A stretch of DNA of 64,000 bases, taken from NCBI RefSeq assembly GCF_039652435.2, contig NZ_CP190246.1:4030001-4094000 (forward strand), read 5' to 3'. Positions 1 through 8,691 of this stretch are shown one piece after another (the first letter of the stretch is position 1; every line of letters begins with the position of its first letter). The notes below the pieces were generated by a model. That model saw only the letters and a list, made by a program, of their open reading frames with translations. It searched no databases and was not told the origin of the DNA. Position numbers and translations under genes: made by a program. This DNA is from Niabella insulamsoli. Lineage in GTDB: Bacteria; Bacteroidota; Bacteroidia; Chitinophagales; Chitinophagaceae.

Positions 1-648
1 CTCGCGGTTCACTTGTTCGGTGCTGTAAGGGCATTGATCGGCCCACATCATTTTCTCTTCGATATTGATCAAATCCTCAATAACCTGAGAAAGGATAACA
101 TTGCGGTCTTCGCGCGGAAGGAAAAAGTTGGCGCCGGCCTTGGGATATTCACGCACGTTGGGCACATCGCCAAAATAATAGATCAGCATACTATACCAAA
201 AAGCACGAATTGTATAGGCCTCGCCCAGCATGTGGTTCATCAGGTTTTTTGTCGCAACATCTGACGATTGCAGCGCAGGGCTGGCTTCGATACCTTCGAT
301 GGCAATATTAGCATTCCGGATCGAAGTGTAAGCCGCATTCCAGAACTGGCGCAGATCCCCGTTGGTAGAAAGTGCGTTGAGATCCCAGATTTGATAGCGG
401 TCGCTTTGGCTGCCCCAACCCGAAGAATGTTCGATATCGGTGTTGCCCGTCATGTTGTTAGAAAGGCGCGAACGGAACCCGTCCGTACCAAAAGATTCGT
501 ATGCGGCATTGACGCCCTTACGGGTATCGTCCACATTCGAATACACATAATTAATGTCGAAGGTTGACAGCGAATCGGGCGCTAAAAATTTTTTACAAGA
601 ACCTGCTAAAACAGGTAATGCAAGCAGCGCGATATATTTAAGTTTCAT
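1..648 (-). CDS. SusD/RagB-like outer-membrane lipoprotein (partial, N-terminal part)
   Basis: This is the first 216 codons of a SusD-like protein; the gene runs off the left edge. The start at 648 gives a lipoprotein signal peptide ending in LAGSCKK, with the lipidated Cys at residue 18. The region around residues 136-160 reads GEAYTIRAFWYSMLIYYFGD, the conserved TPR-like helix of the family (a Leu-Arg-Ala-Phe-Tyr-Tyr type segment followed by FGDVP). SusD proteins sit on the cell surface, bind glycans and form a lid over the SusC channel. The start lies 32 bases after the SusC stop, so the two genes are almost certainly one operon. The substrate cannot be told from this part. Family assignment is confident; the missing part lies beyond the window. 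Confidence 0.93.
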   Translation of the reverse strand, partial: MKLKYIALLALPVLAGSCKKFLAPDSLSTFDINYVYSNVDDTRKGVNAAYESFGTDGFRSRLSNNMTGNTDIEHSSGWGSQSDRYQIWDLNALSTNGDLRQFWNAAYTSIRNANIAIEGIEASPALQSSDVATKNLMNHMLGEAYTIRAFWYSMLIYYFGDVPNVREYPKAGANFFLPREDRNVILSQVIEDLINIEEKMMWADQCPYSTEQVNRE

Positions 649-680
649 TGGTATCATTTTTTAATTTTAAATAATGAACT

Positions 681-3600
681 TTAAAAGTTTACGTTTACAC
701 CGAAAGTAAAGGAGCGGCTTCTCGGAAAGCCGGAGTTGTCAACACCCGGTGTAAGGCCGTTGCCTCTTGTACTGATCTCGGGATCGTAACCAGAGTATTT
801 AGTCCAAAGCTTTAAATTATTTCCTGTTACATATACTCTAAACTGGTTCATTCCAATTTTTGAAATCCATCGCTTGGGAAGCGAATAACCGATATTCAGA
901 TTGTTCAAACGGATGAAAGACCCGTCTTCAATCGCCCATGAATGAATTACTGCCTGGGCTACCCCGTGGCTGGCATGCGACCATATATTTTTATTCGCAT
1001 TCATCTCAGCCAACTGCGCAAGATCTGTTACGATGCCGCCGGGCGTGCCGGTATAGCTTCCATCTACATCGAGATAAGAGAAGCGGTTTTCAAGGCTCAT
1101 GGTTTCTAAGAGATTACCATAAGTCACCCGCCGGAATTGGCTGTATTGAATCTTCCCTGCATTGTAAACATCGTTGCCATAAGTCCAGTCGAAGAAGATG
1201 GAGAAATCAAAACTTTTATAAGTAACATCAAAACCGAAACCGCCCTGCGCTTTGGGAAGTGTATTGCCAATCACCTGCCTGTCTTCACTATTGATGACAC
1301 CATCATCATTGAGATCTTTTAGTTTGAGAAAACCGGGGCGAACATTGCCGTTACCAACGGTTCCGCCCGAGTTGGCTACACCTTCTTTCAGGATATACCG
1401 TCCGCTTGCCTGGTCGTAACTTTCAAAATCAGATGTTTGATAATAACCATCCGTTACATAGCCATAGACGTTACCGATGCGGCCGCCAACTTCAAAGTAA
1501 AAATCATCACGGTCTCTCAGATCAGTGCTGGCCCAGTTCGATTGTTGAAAACGCGAATTGGTACCATCCAATTCTACAATCCTGCCTACATTGCGGCCGA
1601 CATTAAAGTTGGCGCTTACCAGCAGCTCTTTTTTCTTGATGATGTCCGCGTTAAGCCCCAGTTCAAAACCTTCATTTGAATTGCTTCCGATGTTGGCCCA
1701 TTGAGCGCCAAAACCGGTATTGGTGGGGATAGCCGTTTGAAAGAGCAGATCTTTAACCGTGTTTTTATAAAAATCCAATGAACCGGTAATGCCTGATTTA
1801 AACAGGGTAAAATCTAAACCAATATTGCGGTTGATCGTTGTCTCCCATTTCAAATTAGGATTAAACAATACCGATCCTTCGGGCGTATAATACACGTTGT
1901 CGATATTTCCAAAGCCGGGGCCCCTGTTGGTGGTGGCAGCAAAAAGGAACTGCGTAGCCGTTGCGGGAATGCGGTCATTACCTGTAGCACCATAGCTGGC
2001 TCTCAATTTCAGCTCCCTGATCCAGGAAACGTCCGAAAGAAATTTCTCATTTGAGATCTTCCAACCCACAGCTGCGGCGGGGAAGAACGCCAATTGGTTT
2101 TCTTTAGAAAAACGGCTGGAGGCATCACCACGGAAGGTGAAGGTAGCCATGTATTTGTTGAGTAACTGATAATCGATACGGCCAAAACCGGAAAGCATAT
2201 TGGTATTCGTCGCTTCGGAAGTCGACAAACGGTCGGTGCGGCCAAAGGCCATGTTGGCAAATAGTTCTTCAGGAGTGATCGATAACCTGAAATCCTCTGA
2301 CCGGATAAAGCTGCTTTTTCCGCCGCTCGAGTTAACTTCCTGGCCGATCAACACGTCCAGCGTTTGATTTTTCAGGTTCTGAAAACGGTAATTCAATGTG
2401 TTCACCCAACGATACCTAAAATTTTCAGAGTTGGTTTTTTCGCCCAGCGGCATATTCCCGCCGTTGTTAAAGGATTCGCCTGTAAGCGGCCCATAAAAGC
2501 GAAGCACTTCGTCAAAACTTTTTTCGAAGCTATAGTTTGATTTAAAAGTCAGGTTGGATAGAATTTTATACTCAAGCGTCGGGTTGAGTATAAAATTTTG
2601 AGTGGAACGTTTTCGCCAATCCTGCTTCACCAATTCCTGCGGGCTTACCAGGCTTTGAATAAACTGCGCGAAATCGTCATTGGGATCTATATTTCCCGGA
2701 TCGATCACCATTTCATCTGCCAATCCATTGGTAGGGCGGGTTTGCACCGCATCTTTAATAGATAACTGGGCGCTCGAGGTTCCCGCACCGTCAACCACGG
2801 TTTTGGTCATCCGCGAAGCAAGCCCCACGGAAAGTTTTTCGTTTATTTTTTGATCCAGTTTAAAGTTGAGCGCGTTTCTTAAAAAGCCATTGTTGATCAA
2901 CAAGCCTTCATCTTTATTATTAGTAAGGCTTAAAAAAACCTTTGTCATGGCCGTGCCACCTGTGAGCGTAATATTGTGATACTGAGAAGCACGCGGATCG
3001 CCGAAAAGAATGTCCTGCCAATCATTTGCCGGTTTTTGTTTATACAGTTCCAAATCTTCATATACACCAAAAAAGCGTTCAAAGCCCCGCACCGCAGCAT
3101 CCGACTGCAGTTTGTAATATTCATAATTAGCCAACACAAATTCGTAAGGATCCAGCACTTTTAGCTTTCTGTCCTCGGGCAGTTTTTTCAATTGGTAAAA
3201 ACCATTGTAAGAAACAGAAACCCTTCCTGCTTTCGGCTGTTTGGTGGTTACAACGATTACGCCGTTCGCCGCCTGCGCACCGTAGATCGCGGTAGCGGAC
3301 GCATCTTTTAAAACGTTAATGCTTTCAATATCGGTCGGCGGTATGTCGCGAATACTTGATACGATCAATCCATCAACAACGAATAAGGGCGAGTTGTCCT
3401 GCGTAATGGAGCCGCCGCCTCTCACCCGTATGGAGACATCGGCATCCGGCGCACCATCAGCGGTAAGCACCCTTACACCCGGCAGGCGGCCCGTAAGCGC
3501 TGACGCTGCACTTGCCATAGGTATTTTTGCCAATTCCTTACCAGAAAGCGTGGCCACGGAGCCTGTTAGATCTGACTTTTTAATTTTACCGTAACCGTAA

Positions 3601-3920
3601 TCTACCACAACAACTACGTCTTCCTCGGAAATAATGTCTTTCGACATCGAAATTGTCATTCCATCCAACGCTGCGGCGGTTTGGGCTTTGTAGCCGGTAA
3701 ATGAAAAAACCAATAGCGGGCTTCCTTCTTCCGGCACTTCGATGGTAAATTTCCCGTTTTCGTCGGTCTGCGTTACTGTTTTGGTGTCTTGCAGCGTAAC
3801 GGTGACACCCCTCAGCGGCGCTTCGGTATCATCCAGCACGGTCCCTGAAATTGACCGGGTTTGTGCATTCGCGTGAAGACAAAACAGGGCAATAAGCATC
3901 GTCCATAATAATCTGATCAT
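681..3920 (-). CDS. SusC/RagA-family TonB-dependent outer-membrane transporter
   Basis: This is a full-length 1079-residue SusC-type importer that takes glycans or peptides across the outer membrane using TonB energy. The signal peptide ends near ANAQ at residue 20. Residues 22-95 are a carboxypeptidase-regulatory-like beta-sandwich (ISGTVLDD...GVTV). The plug follows with the family signature (LTGRLPGV, SIRVRGGGSI, PLFVVDG, INVLKDASATAIYGAQAANGV). The rest is a 22-strand barrel ending in Phe, as outer-membrane barrels do. It is followed by susD and faces a divergent LacI regulator, the usual layout of a polysaccharide utilisation locus. A palindromic operator lies 46 bases upstream of the start. 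The substrate is unknown because no glycoside hydrolase is visible in the window. Confidence 0.96.
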   Translation of the reverse strand: MIRLLWTMLIALFCLHANAQTRSISGTVLDDTEAPLRGVTVTLQDTKTVTQTDENGKFTIEVPEEGSPLLVFSFTGYKAQTAAALDGMTISMSKDIISEEDVVVVVDYGYGKIKKSDLTGSVATLSGKELAKIPMASAASALTGRLPGVRVLTADGAPDADVSIRVRGGGSITQDNSPLFVVDGLIVSSIRDIPPTDIESINVLKDASATAIYGAQAANGVIVVTTKQPKAGRVSVSYNGFYQLKKLPEDRKLKVLDPYEFVLANYEYYKLQSDAAVRGFERFFGVYEDLELYKQKPANDWQDILFGDPRASQYHNITLTGGTAMTKVFLSLTNNKDEGLLINNGFLRNALNFKLDQKINEKLSVGLASRMTKTVVDGAGTSSAQLSIKDAVQTRPTNGLADEMVIDPGNIDPNDDFAQFIQSLVSPQELVKQDWRKRSTQNFILNPTLEYKILSNLTFKSNYSFEKSFDEVLRFYGPLTGESFNNGGNMPLGEKTNSENFRYRWVNTLNYRFQNLKNQTLDVLIGQEVNSSGGKSSFIRSEDFRLSITPEELFANMAFGRTDRLSTSEATNTNMLSGFGRIDYQLLNKYMATFTFRGDASSRFSKENQLAFFPAAAVGWKISNEKFLSDVSWIRELKLRASYGATGNDRIPATATQFLFAATTNRGPGFGNIDNVYYTPEGSVLFNPNLKWETTINRNIGLDFTLFKSGITGSLDFYKNTVKDLLFQTAIPTNTGFGAQWANIGSNSNEGFELGLNADIIKKKELLVSANFNVGRNVGRIVELDGTNSRFQQSNWASTDLRDRDDFYFEVGGRIGNVYGYVTDGYYQTSDFESYDQASGRYILKEGVANSGGTVGNGNVRPGFLKLKDLNDDGVINSEDRQVIGNTLPKAQGGFGFDVTYKSFDFSIFFDWTYGNDVYNAGKIQYSQFRRVTYGNLLETMSLENRFSYLDVDGSYTGTPGGIVTDLAQLAEMNANKNIWSHASHGVAQAVIHSWAIEDGSFIRLNNLNIGYSLPKRWISKIGMNQFRVYVTGNNLKLWTKYSGYDPEISTRGNGLTPGVDNSGFPRSRSFTFGVNVNF

Positions 3921-3965
3921 ACGACTTTGTTTTAGTTTTTATAAATCAAGCGGAGGGCAAAGCAT

Positions 3966-3979
3966 TGTAATCGGTTACA
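3966..3979. promoter_or_regulatory. Candidate LacI-family operator between susC and the regulator gene
   Basis: The 14-base sequence TGTAATCGGTTACA has perfect TGTAA/TTACA arms around a central CG, the general form of LacI/GalR-family operators. It lies 46 bases upstream of the susC start and about 143 bases upstream of the divergent LacI-type gene at 4123. The binding protein is inferred from proximity. Confidence 0.65.
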
Positions 3980-4093
3980 TTCTACAGCCTGGCATCTCAA
4001 TCGTTCAGCAATGCTAACCATTTTTTAAAAAAATGGCTGCTTGCGGAGGTTATTTATTTACGCAAACGTTGCCGGTATCGTGTGCATTATTGT

Positions 4094-4101
4094 TATCTTC
4101 G
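4094..4101 (+). promoter_or_regulatory. Possible -7 promoter element of the LacI-type gene
   Basis: TATCTTCG differs by one base from the Bacteroidota -7 consensus TAnnTTTG and lies 21 bases before the start codon. The nearest upstream TTG is 22 bases away, slightly far for a -33 element, so support is weak. Confidence 0.35.
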
Positions 4102-4122
4102 CGATAAAGCTGCGAGGCCTGT

Positions 4123-5151
4123 ATGAAGTTTGAAGCTGCTACCATAAAAGATATTGCAAAAGCGTTGGGACTTTCAACCTCAACGGTGTCAAGGGCTTTG
4201 AGAGACAGCTACGAAATCAGCGAGGCGACGAAGAAAAAAATTAAAGATTATGCGGCCGCGATCAACTACCGCCCCAACCCGGTAGCGCTGAGCCTGAAAG
4301 AGAAGCGGACCCTTTCGATCGGAGTGGTCGTTTCAGAAATCGCCAATACGTTTTTCAGCCAGGTCATTAATGGCATAGAATCGATTGCTTATAAAAACGG
4401 TTACAATGTAATTATTACACAAAGTCAGGAATCCGTAGCTCGCGAGCAAATGATCCTGGATTACCTCACGTCGCGATCGATCGACGGGCTGATCATTTCC
4501 GTTTCGGGAGAGACAGATGATTTTAGCTACCTGAAGCAGCTTCATGAAAAGAGCCTGCCGATCGTTTTTTTTGACCGGGTCATTGAAGATATAGATACGC
4601 ATAAAGTCATTATTGATAATTTCCAGGGCGTTTACAAAGCCACCACTCATTTTATTGAAAATAAATATAAAAGGATTGCTGCCATTGCCGGCAGCGCCCA
4701 TCTTTCCATCACCAAAGACCGGTTGGCGGGCTACAAAAAAGCGCTGGCAGACCACCAGATAGCCGTAGATGAGTCGCTGATCAGGTTTTGTGACCATGGC
4801 GGGTTGATGGTGGAGGAAGTGGCAACCGCGGTAGATGCGCTGCTTGCTTTAAAGCAAAAGCCCGACGCACTGGTACTTTTGGCAGATAAGATCACCACGG
4901 AAACTTTTAGCCTGCTGAAAAAGAAAAATATCCGGATGCCGGAAGATATGGCCGTGATCGGGTTTAATAATTCCAAATACACTTCGCTTTTTAGCCCGGC
5001 GCTTTCTGTGATTAGCCAGCCGGCATTTGAAATGGGCGCTCAGGCGGCTTCGCTTTTGCTCAACCTGATTGAAAGTAAGCGCGCCGTTACGGAGTTCAGG
5101 CTTGAATGCCTTCCTCCGGAAATCATCATCAGGGAAAGCAGCCAGAAATAG
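4123..5151 (+). CDS. LacI/GalR-family transcriptional regulator
   Basis: This 342-residue protein has a LacI helix-turn-helix at residues 6-27 (TIKDIAKALGLSTSTVSRAL) followed by the hinge and a type I periplasmic-binding-protein-like sensor domain (residues about 60-335, beginning TLSIGVVVSEIANTFF). Family members bind sugar or phosphosugar ligands and control carbohydrate genes. It is divergent from susC/susD, and a palindrome with the expected operator form lies between them, so control of that locus is a strong inference. Whether it represses or activates is not visible. The start at 4123 gives the standard short N-terminus. Confidence 0.95.
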   Translation: MKFEAATIKDIAKALGLSTSTVSRALRDSYEISEATKKKIKDYAAAINYRPNPVALSLKEKRTLSIGVVVSEIANTFFSQVINGIESIAYKNGYNVIITQSQESVAREQMILDYLTSRSIDGLIISVSGETDDFSYLKQLHEKSLPIVFFDRVIEDIDTHKVIIDNFQGVYKATTHFIENKYKRIAAIAGSAHLSITKDRLAGYKKALADHQIAVDESLIRFCDHGGLMVEEVATAVDALLALKQKPDALVLLADKITTETFSLLKKKNIRMPEDMAVIGFNNSKYTSLFSPALSVISQPAFEMGAQAASLLLNLIESKRAVTEFRLECLPPEIIIRESSQK

Positions 5152-5226
5152 CTGGCCCAGTTTACCACATCGGTTTAGAATGAAAATTTTTATGTAGGTT
5201 TGCATCCCTCCAACTAATATGGGGTT

Positions 5227-5298
5227 GGCCCGGTAGTTCAATGGATAGAATAGGAGTTTCCTAAACTCTAGATACAAGTTCGATTCTTGTCCGGGCTA
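5227..5298 (+). tRNA. tRNA-Arg (anticodon CCT)
   Basis: A complete cloverleaf can be drawn. The acceptor stem is 5227-5233 with 5291-5297, the first pair being G-U. The D arm is 5236-5251 and the anticodon stem 5253-5257 with 5265-5269. The loop TTCCTAA carries anticodon CCT at 5260-5262. The T arm has loop TTCGATT at 5279-5285 and the discriminator is A5298. The 3' CCA is not encoded (CAC follows). It would read AGG codons. Confidence 0.95.
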
Positions 5299-5308
5299 CA
5301 CAGAAAGT

Positions 5309-5336
5309 AATGGTTCGGATGTTCCGGACCATTTTT
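5309..5336 (+). terminator. Rho-independent terminator after tRNA-Arg
   Basis: An 11-base-pair stem (AATGGTTCGGA with TCCGGACCATT, one G-U pair) and a 3-base loop are followed by a run of T. It lies 10 bases after the tRNA and fits its transcript end. Confidence 0.75.
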
Positions 5337-5571
5337 GTTCCCATCCTTTGGTAAGTACAATTAATTGCTAACGCATCTAGATTTTGAAGTAAAAAATGGC
5401 ACAAGGCCATCAGCATACTCGTTGCTCACCTTGCTAAGGAAGGAAAGCATTTAGCTTGAATATGATCAAACATGGATAAAATCAGCATCGTCCGCTACCG
5501 CATCATCTTCAAAAACAACCTTCCAAAAAAATTTTTCGCCTGTTGCGCGCGGCATATGATAAAACCAATTA

Positions 5572-5588
5572 ACTTTGTATTTCAAAGC
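5572..5588. repeat. Palindrome copy 1 (ACTTTG-N5-CAAAGC)
   Basis: ACTTTG, a 5-base spacer and CAAAGC form a near-perfect palindrome followed by ACTTTTAAAA. The same composite recurs 96 bases downstream, directly before the gene at 5706. A repeated operator is the simplest reading. Confidence 0.5.
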
Positions 5589-5667
5589 ACTTTTAAAATT
5601 ACAGACAGTCGATAAAAGAAGCCATCCAACCGCTTACCATCGCAACTGTCATTTTTTATTAACAATT

Positions 5668-5684
5668 ACTTTGAAACACAAAGT
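5668..5684. repeat. Palindrome copy 2 (ACTTTG-N5-CAAAGT)
   Basis: This is a perfect palindrome with a 5-base spacer, followed by ACTTTTAAAA as in copy 1. It ends 21 bases before the start codon at 5706, so it probably overlaps or abuts the promoter of that gene. Confidence 0.55.
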
Positions 5685-5705
5685 ACTTTTAAAAAAACAA
5701 AGATC

Positions 5706-6044
5706 ATGACAGGACAAGCTCCCCATTCCGCAACCCCGCTGGTTTCTGCCCCATTAGGCAAAAGAATGCTAATCGGCGCCGTCATAGCGCTGATGCTTAT
5801 CTCCACCTTTGTTTCCTCGGTGCAACACCCGGATCCCTCCTGGCCGGAACGCTGGGTGCTTCGGCCCCTTATTATTGTGCCGCTAGCGGGCGCCATGGGC
5901 GCCGCATTTTATCATATCATGGATTATCTCAGGCGGCAAATGCGCTTGAATAAATGGCTTGCGCTGACGCTCGGCATCCTGGCTTATATCGTTGCTCTTT
6001 GGCTGGGCTCCGTACTTGGCCTGAATGGCACTTTGTGGAACTAA
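5706..6044 (+). CDS. Small integral membrane protein, three predicted helices
   Basis: This 112-residue protein has three hydrophobic segments at about residues 20-40, 53-72 and 84-105 and a basic loop (LRRQMRLNK) between the second and third. I do not recognise a catalytic motif. Similar short proteins in this lineage are sometimes labelled 'potassium transporter KefB' in databases, but nothing here resembles the large KefB transporter, so I do not adopt that name. A DUF4153-like membrane protein follows after 32 bases, suggesting one transcript, and the upstream palindromes probably control both. It is likely in the inner membrane. Confidence 0.7.
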   Translation: MTGQAPHSATPLVSAPLGKRMLIGAVIALMLISTFVSSVQHPDPSWPERWVLRPLIIVPLAGAMGAAFYHIMDYLRRQMRLNKWLALTLGILAYIVALWLGSVLGLNGTLWN

Positions 6045-6076
6045 ATTTAATTAACACCATCAATATTCCCCCACTC

Positions 6077-7321
6077 ATGAAAGATCAGATCATTGAAAAT
6101 TTGCATCAGCCGGCAGCGCTCGAGCAGCTTTACCGCAGCAATAAACAGCGTTTTAAAAAAGAGTTCAGCGCTCTTTACCCGGAATTGAAAGGCAGCGAAA
6201 TAGCCGACTGCTGGAACGCACGCCTGAACTTCGAAACGGAAACGATTTCCTGGGGAAGCAAAACAGAGCTGCTGGTTGTTATTGCCTGCTGTATAATCGC
6301 GGGTTTTATTGCCAAAATCCCGGCGATTTTTAATATCGATGAAGCACTTTTCTACCCCCGCAATATCGGCTTTATCCTGTTTCCGATCCTGGCCTTCTAT
6401 TTTGCCTGGAAGCATCACTTACAAAAATCGACCGTCATTTTTCTCGCGGTTTGCGTCGCGGCCAGCCTTGTTTTTATGAATTTGCTGCCCCGTAATCCGG
6501 CAAGCGACACGCTCGTTTTATCCTGCATCCATATGGTGCTTTGTTTATGGGCACTGCTGGGTATCGCTTTTACGGCGCAGGGAAACAAAAACCCCGAGCG
6601 GCGTATCGCCTATTTGAAATACAACGGCGACCTGGTAGTCATCACCACGCTCATTGTTATTGCGGGTGGCATTTTAACAGGACTGACCATTGGTTTGTTT
6701 TCTTTAATCGGCCTGCAGATAGAAGAATTTTATTTTAAAAATATCGTGATTTTTGCGCTTCCTTCCGCGCCTATCATCGGCACTTATCTCATCCAGGCCA
6801 ATCCGTCGCTGGTTGGGAAAGTGTCTCCCATCATCGCGAAAATTTTTAGTCCGCTCGTGTTAGCGATGCTTATTGTTTACCTCGCGGCCATCGTTTACTC
6901 CGGAAAAAACCCCTACCAGGACCGCGATTTTCTTTTCATCTTCAACCTGCTGCTGATCGGCGTCATGGCTATCATCTTTTTTTCGATTGCCGGCTCAAAA
7001 TATCCGTCTAAAACCAGATCCGAAACGTGGATACTCTTTCTGCTTTCCATTGTAACTATTATAATTAATGGCGTGGCGCTTTCTGCGATTTTGTTTCGCA
7101 TTTCGACATGGGGCATTACGCCCAACCGATTGGCGGTGCTCGGCGGAAACCTCCTCATCCTGCTCCATTTGCTGCTGGTCTGCGCTCAATTATTTAAACT
7201 GCTCAGGAAAAAAAGGCCGTTGCAGCATGTCGAAAACACCATTGCTGGTTATCTGCCTGTTTATGTCGCATGGGCAGCGGCGGTGACCTTTCTTTTCCCT
7301 TTGATTTTTGGTTTTAAATAA
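6077..7321 (+). CDS. Polytopic membrane protein, DUF4153-like
   Basis: The protein has 414 residues. A cytosolic N-terminal part of about 65 residues (KDQIIENLHQPAALEQLYRS) precedes roughly ten to twelve hydrophobic helices. I chose the ATG at 6077 because it gives this polar N-terminus; the frame is open further upstream but overlaps the preceding gene. The layout matches proteins classed as DUF4153 in Bacteroidota, recognised from general appearance and not from a catalytic motif. It follows the small membrane protein at 5706 by 32 bases. The function is unknown. Confidence 0.7.
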   Translation: MKDQIIENLHQPAALEQLYRSNKQRFKKEFSALYPELKGSEIADCWNARLNFETETISWGSKTELLVVIACCIIAGFIAKIPAIFNIDEALFYPRNIGFILFPILAFYFAWKHHLQKSTVIFLAVCVAASLVFMNLLPRNPASDTLVLSCIHMVLCLWALLGIAFTAQGNKNPERRIAYLKYNGDLVVITTLIVIAGGILTGLTIGLFSLIGLQIEEFYFKNIVIFALPSAPIIGTYLIQANPSLVGKVSPIIAKIFSPLVLAMLIVYLAAIVYSGKNPYQDRDFLFIFNLLLIGVMAIIFFSIAGSKYPSKTRSETWILFLLSIVTIIINGVALSAILFRISTWGITPNRLAVLGGNLLILLHLLLVCAQLFKLLRKKRPLQHVENTIAGYLPVYVAWAAAVTFLFPLIFGFK

Positions 7322-7457
7322 AAGCGTGTCGTTTCCTCCGCGCGAAATAATCGGTTGGATTTGGAAAATTTTTGTTATATTAAATTTATCTTTTTCTGGT
7401 ATAATCTTTTATATAATAGAGTTGACAACCAGACATTATTTTTAAAAAACAGAACAT

Positions 7458-7772
7458 ATGATTTTTCAAATTAACACAGATAAAAACCTCACTGTTAGCG
7501 CCGCATACGCAGAAAAAATTGAAGGCCTGATTGAAAGTGAAATTGGCCGATTTGACGAATACCTCACACGTGTGGAAGTCTATTTATCAGATCAAAATGC
7601 AGATAAAGAAAATGGAGCGGATAAACGTTGCCGCTTAGAGGCGAGAGTGAAAGGCAAGCAACCCATAGCCGTTTCGGAAGACGGCAGCACTTATGATCTG
7701 GCCATCAGCGGCGCCGCATCAAAATTAAAAACTACTTTAGAAACACTGGCCGGCAAAGCCCGCGCTTATTAG
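7458..7772 (+). CDS. HPF/RaiA-family ribosome-associated hibernation factor
   Basis: This 104-residue protein has the HPF/RaiA pattern: an N-terminal beta strand, a helix (AYAEKIEGLIESEIGRF), the strand VEVYLSDQN and a basic strand (RCRLEARVKGKQPIAVSEDG), then a C-terminal helix (DLAISGAASKLKTTLETLAG). Such proteins bind the decoding centre of the 30S subunit and silence ribosomes under stress. It has no C-terminal dimerisation extension, so it corresponds to the short form. It is a single gene and the ThuA-like gene converges on it. Confidence 0.88.
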   Translation: MIFQINTDKNLTVSAAYAEKIEGLIESEIGRFDEYLTRVEVYLSDQNADKENGADKRCRLEARVKGKQPIAVSEDGSTYDLAISGAASKLKTTLETLAGKARAY

Positions 7773-7807
7773 CCCTTTTGATAATCTAAATTGCTATAAA
7801 ATTTTCG

Positions 7808-8533
7808 TCAGCGTTTGCTGCCCATCGCGTACTTAATGCCGCCCAGCAGATGCTTTAAAAAAAGTGGTTCGTCGTAAGAAGCATCCGTGTGGCCCAGGCC
7901 GGTGTAAAACACCCGCCCACCTTCGAAACTGTGATACCACGACATCGGGTGAACTTTCCCGTTTTTGCCGCCCTCGTAGCTGCTTTCGTCGATTGCTATG
8001 AGTATGTTTATATCGGGGTTGATATTTTTAAAGTTATACCATTCATCTTTTCTTTCCCAAACAGAAGGCAAATGCCTGGTTGCCGGATGTTTTTTATCTT
8101 TTACTAAAAGTTTGGCTTCCTGTTGCTTAGGATGACTGTCGAACCAGGCGCCAATCATTTTATTATACCAGGGCCAGCCATACTCCGTGTCAGTAGCCGC
8201 GTGTATGCCGACAAAACCTCCACCGTTATGGATGTATTGCTGAATCGCAGCTTTTTGATCCTCATTAAATAAAGTGCCGGTAGTATTCAGAAAGATGATG
8301 GCGGCATATTGTTTCAGGTTGCTGGCGTTGAACAAAGCAGAATCCTTGGTGGCCACTACTTCAAACCCGTTTTCAGCGCCCAGTTTTTGAATCGTCTCAA
8401 TCCCTTTCGGAATAGAGCTGTGATAAAAACCATTGGTTTTTGTCATTAATAACACTTTTGGCCTGGGCGGCGTGAACGATATGGAAAGGCCGGCCACGAT
8501 GACAATAGCAAAAATTGCAATGCGTTTAAACAT
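7808..8533 (-). CDS. ThuA-like secreted protein
   Basis: The protein has 241 residues. An N-terminal hydrophobic segment (IAIFAIVIVAGLSISF, residues 5-20) acts as signal peptide or anchor. The rest is a ThuA domain with a glutamine-amidotransferase-like fold: KVLLMTKTNGFYHSSI at about 26-41, GGGFVGIHAATDTEY at about 104-118, and SWYHSFEGGRVFYTGLGH near residue 210. ThuA relatives are linked to sugar metabolism, often with keto-disaccharide pathways, but the reaction is not settled for most members. No operon partner is visible. Confidence 0.88.
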   Translation of the reverse strand: MFKRIAIFAIVIVAGLSISFTPPRPKVLLMTKTNGFYHSSIPKGIETIQKLGAENGFEVVATKDSALFNASNLKQYAAIIFLNTTGTLFNEDQKAAIQQYIHNGGGFVGIHAATDTEYGWPWYNKMIGAWFDSHPKQQEAKLLVKDKKHPATRHLPSVWERKDEWYNFKNINPDINILIAIDESSYEGGKNGKVHPMSWYHSFEGGRVFYTGLGHTDASYDEPLFLKHLLGGIKYAMGSKR

Positions 8534-8648
8534 ATTATATGAGACATTGAAGATATATGAATCAACTAATGTGCTGTAAGATATTGTTTTCTTTCCACAT
8601 TTTTTAAACCGCCGCCGGCGCCCAACCCAATCCTAGCCACGCATTATC

Positions 8649-8656
8649 TATATTTG
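8649..8656 (+). promoter_or_regulatory. -7 promoter element (TATATTTG)
   Basis: An exact match to TAnnTTTG, 35 bases before the start codon of the gene at 8692. No clear TTTG is seen at the -33 position. Confidence 0.5.
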
Positions 8657-8691
8657 CAGCGCAAACTGCAACTATTTTTTAAATCAATAGC

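Larger units (their letters stand above)
5337..5705. other. Non-coding stretch between tRNA-Arg and a membrane protein gene
   Basis: No convincing gene is present. A 47-codon frame at 5472-5615 lacks recognisable features. The notable content is two copies of a palindrome near the right end, listed separately. Confidence 0.6.

Noticed and set aside
5472..5615. 47-codon frame downstream of tRNA-Arg
   Set aside because: It runs across the first palindrome copy and has no motif; composition is like the surrounding non-coding DNA.
5227..5705. Possible integration site at tRNA-Arg
   Set aside because: No repeat of the tRNA 3' end, integrase or mobile gene is visible downstream.
5706..6044. Naming the small membrane protein a KefB potassium transporter
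   Set aside because: KefB proteins are far larger with many helices and a nucleotide-binding domain; three helices in 112 residues cannot support the name.
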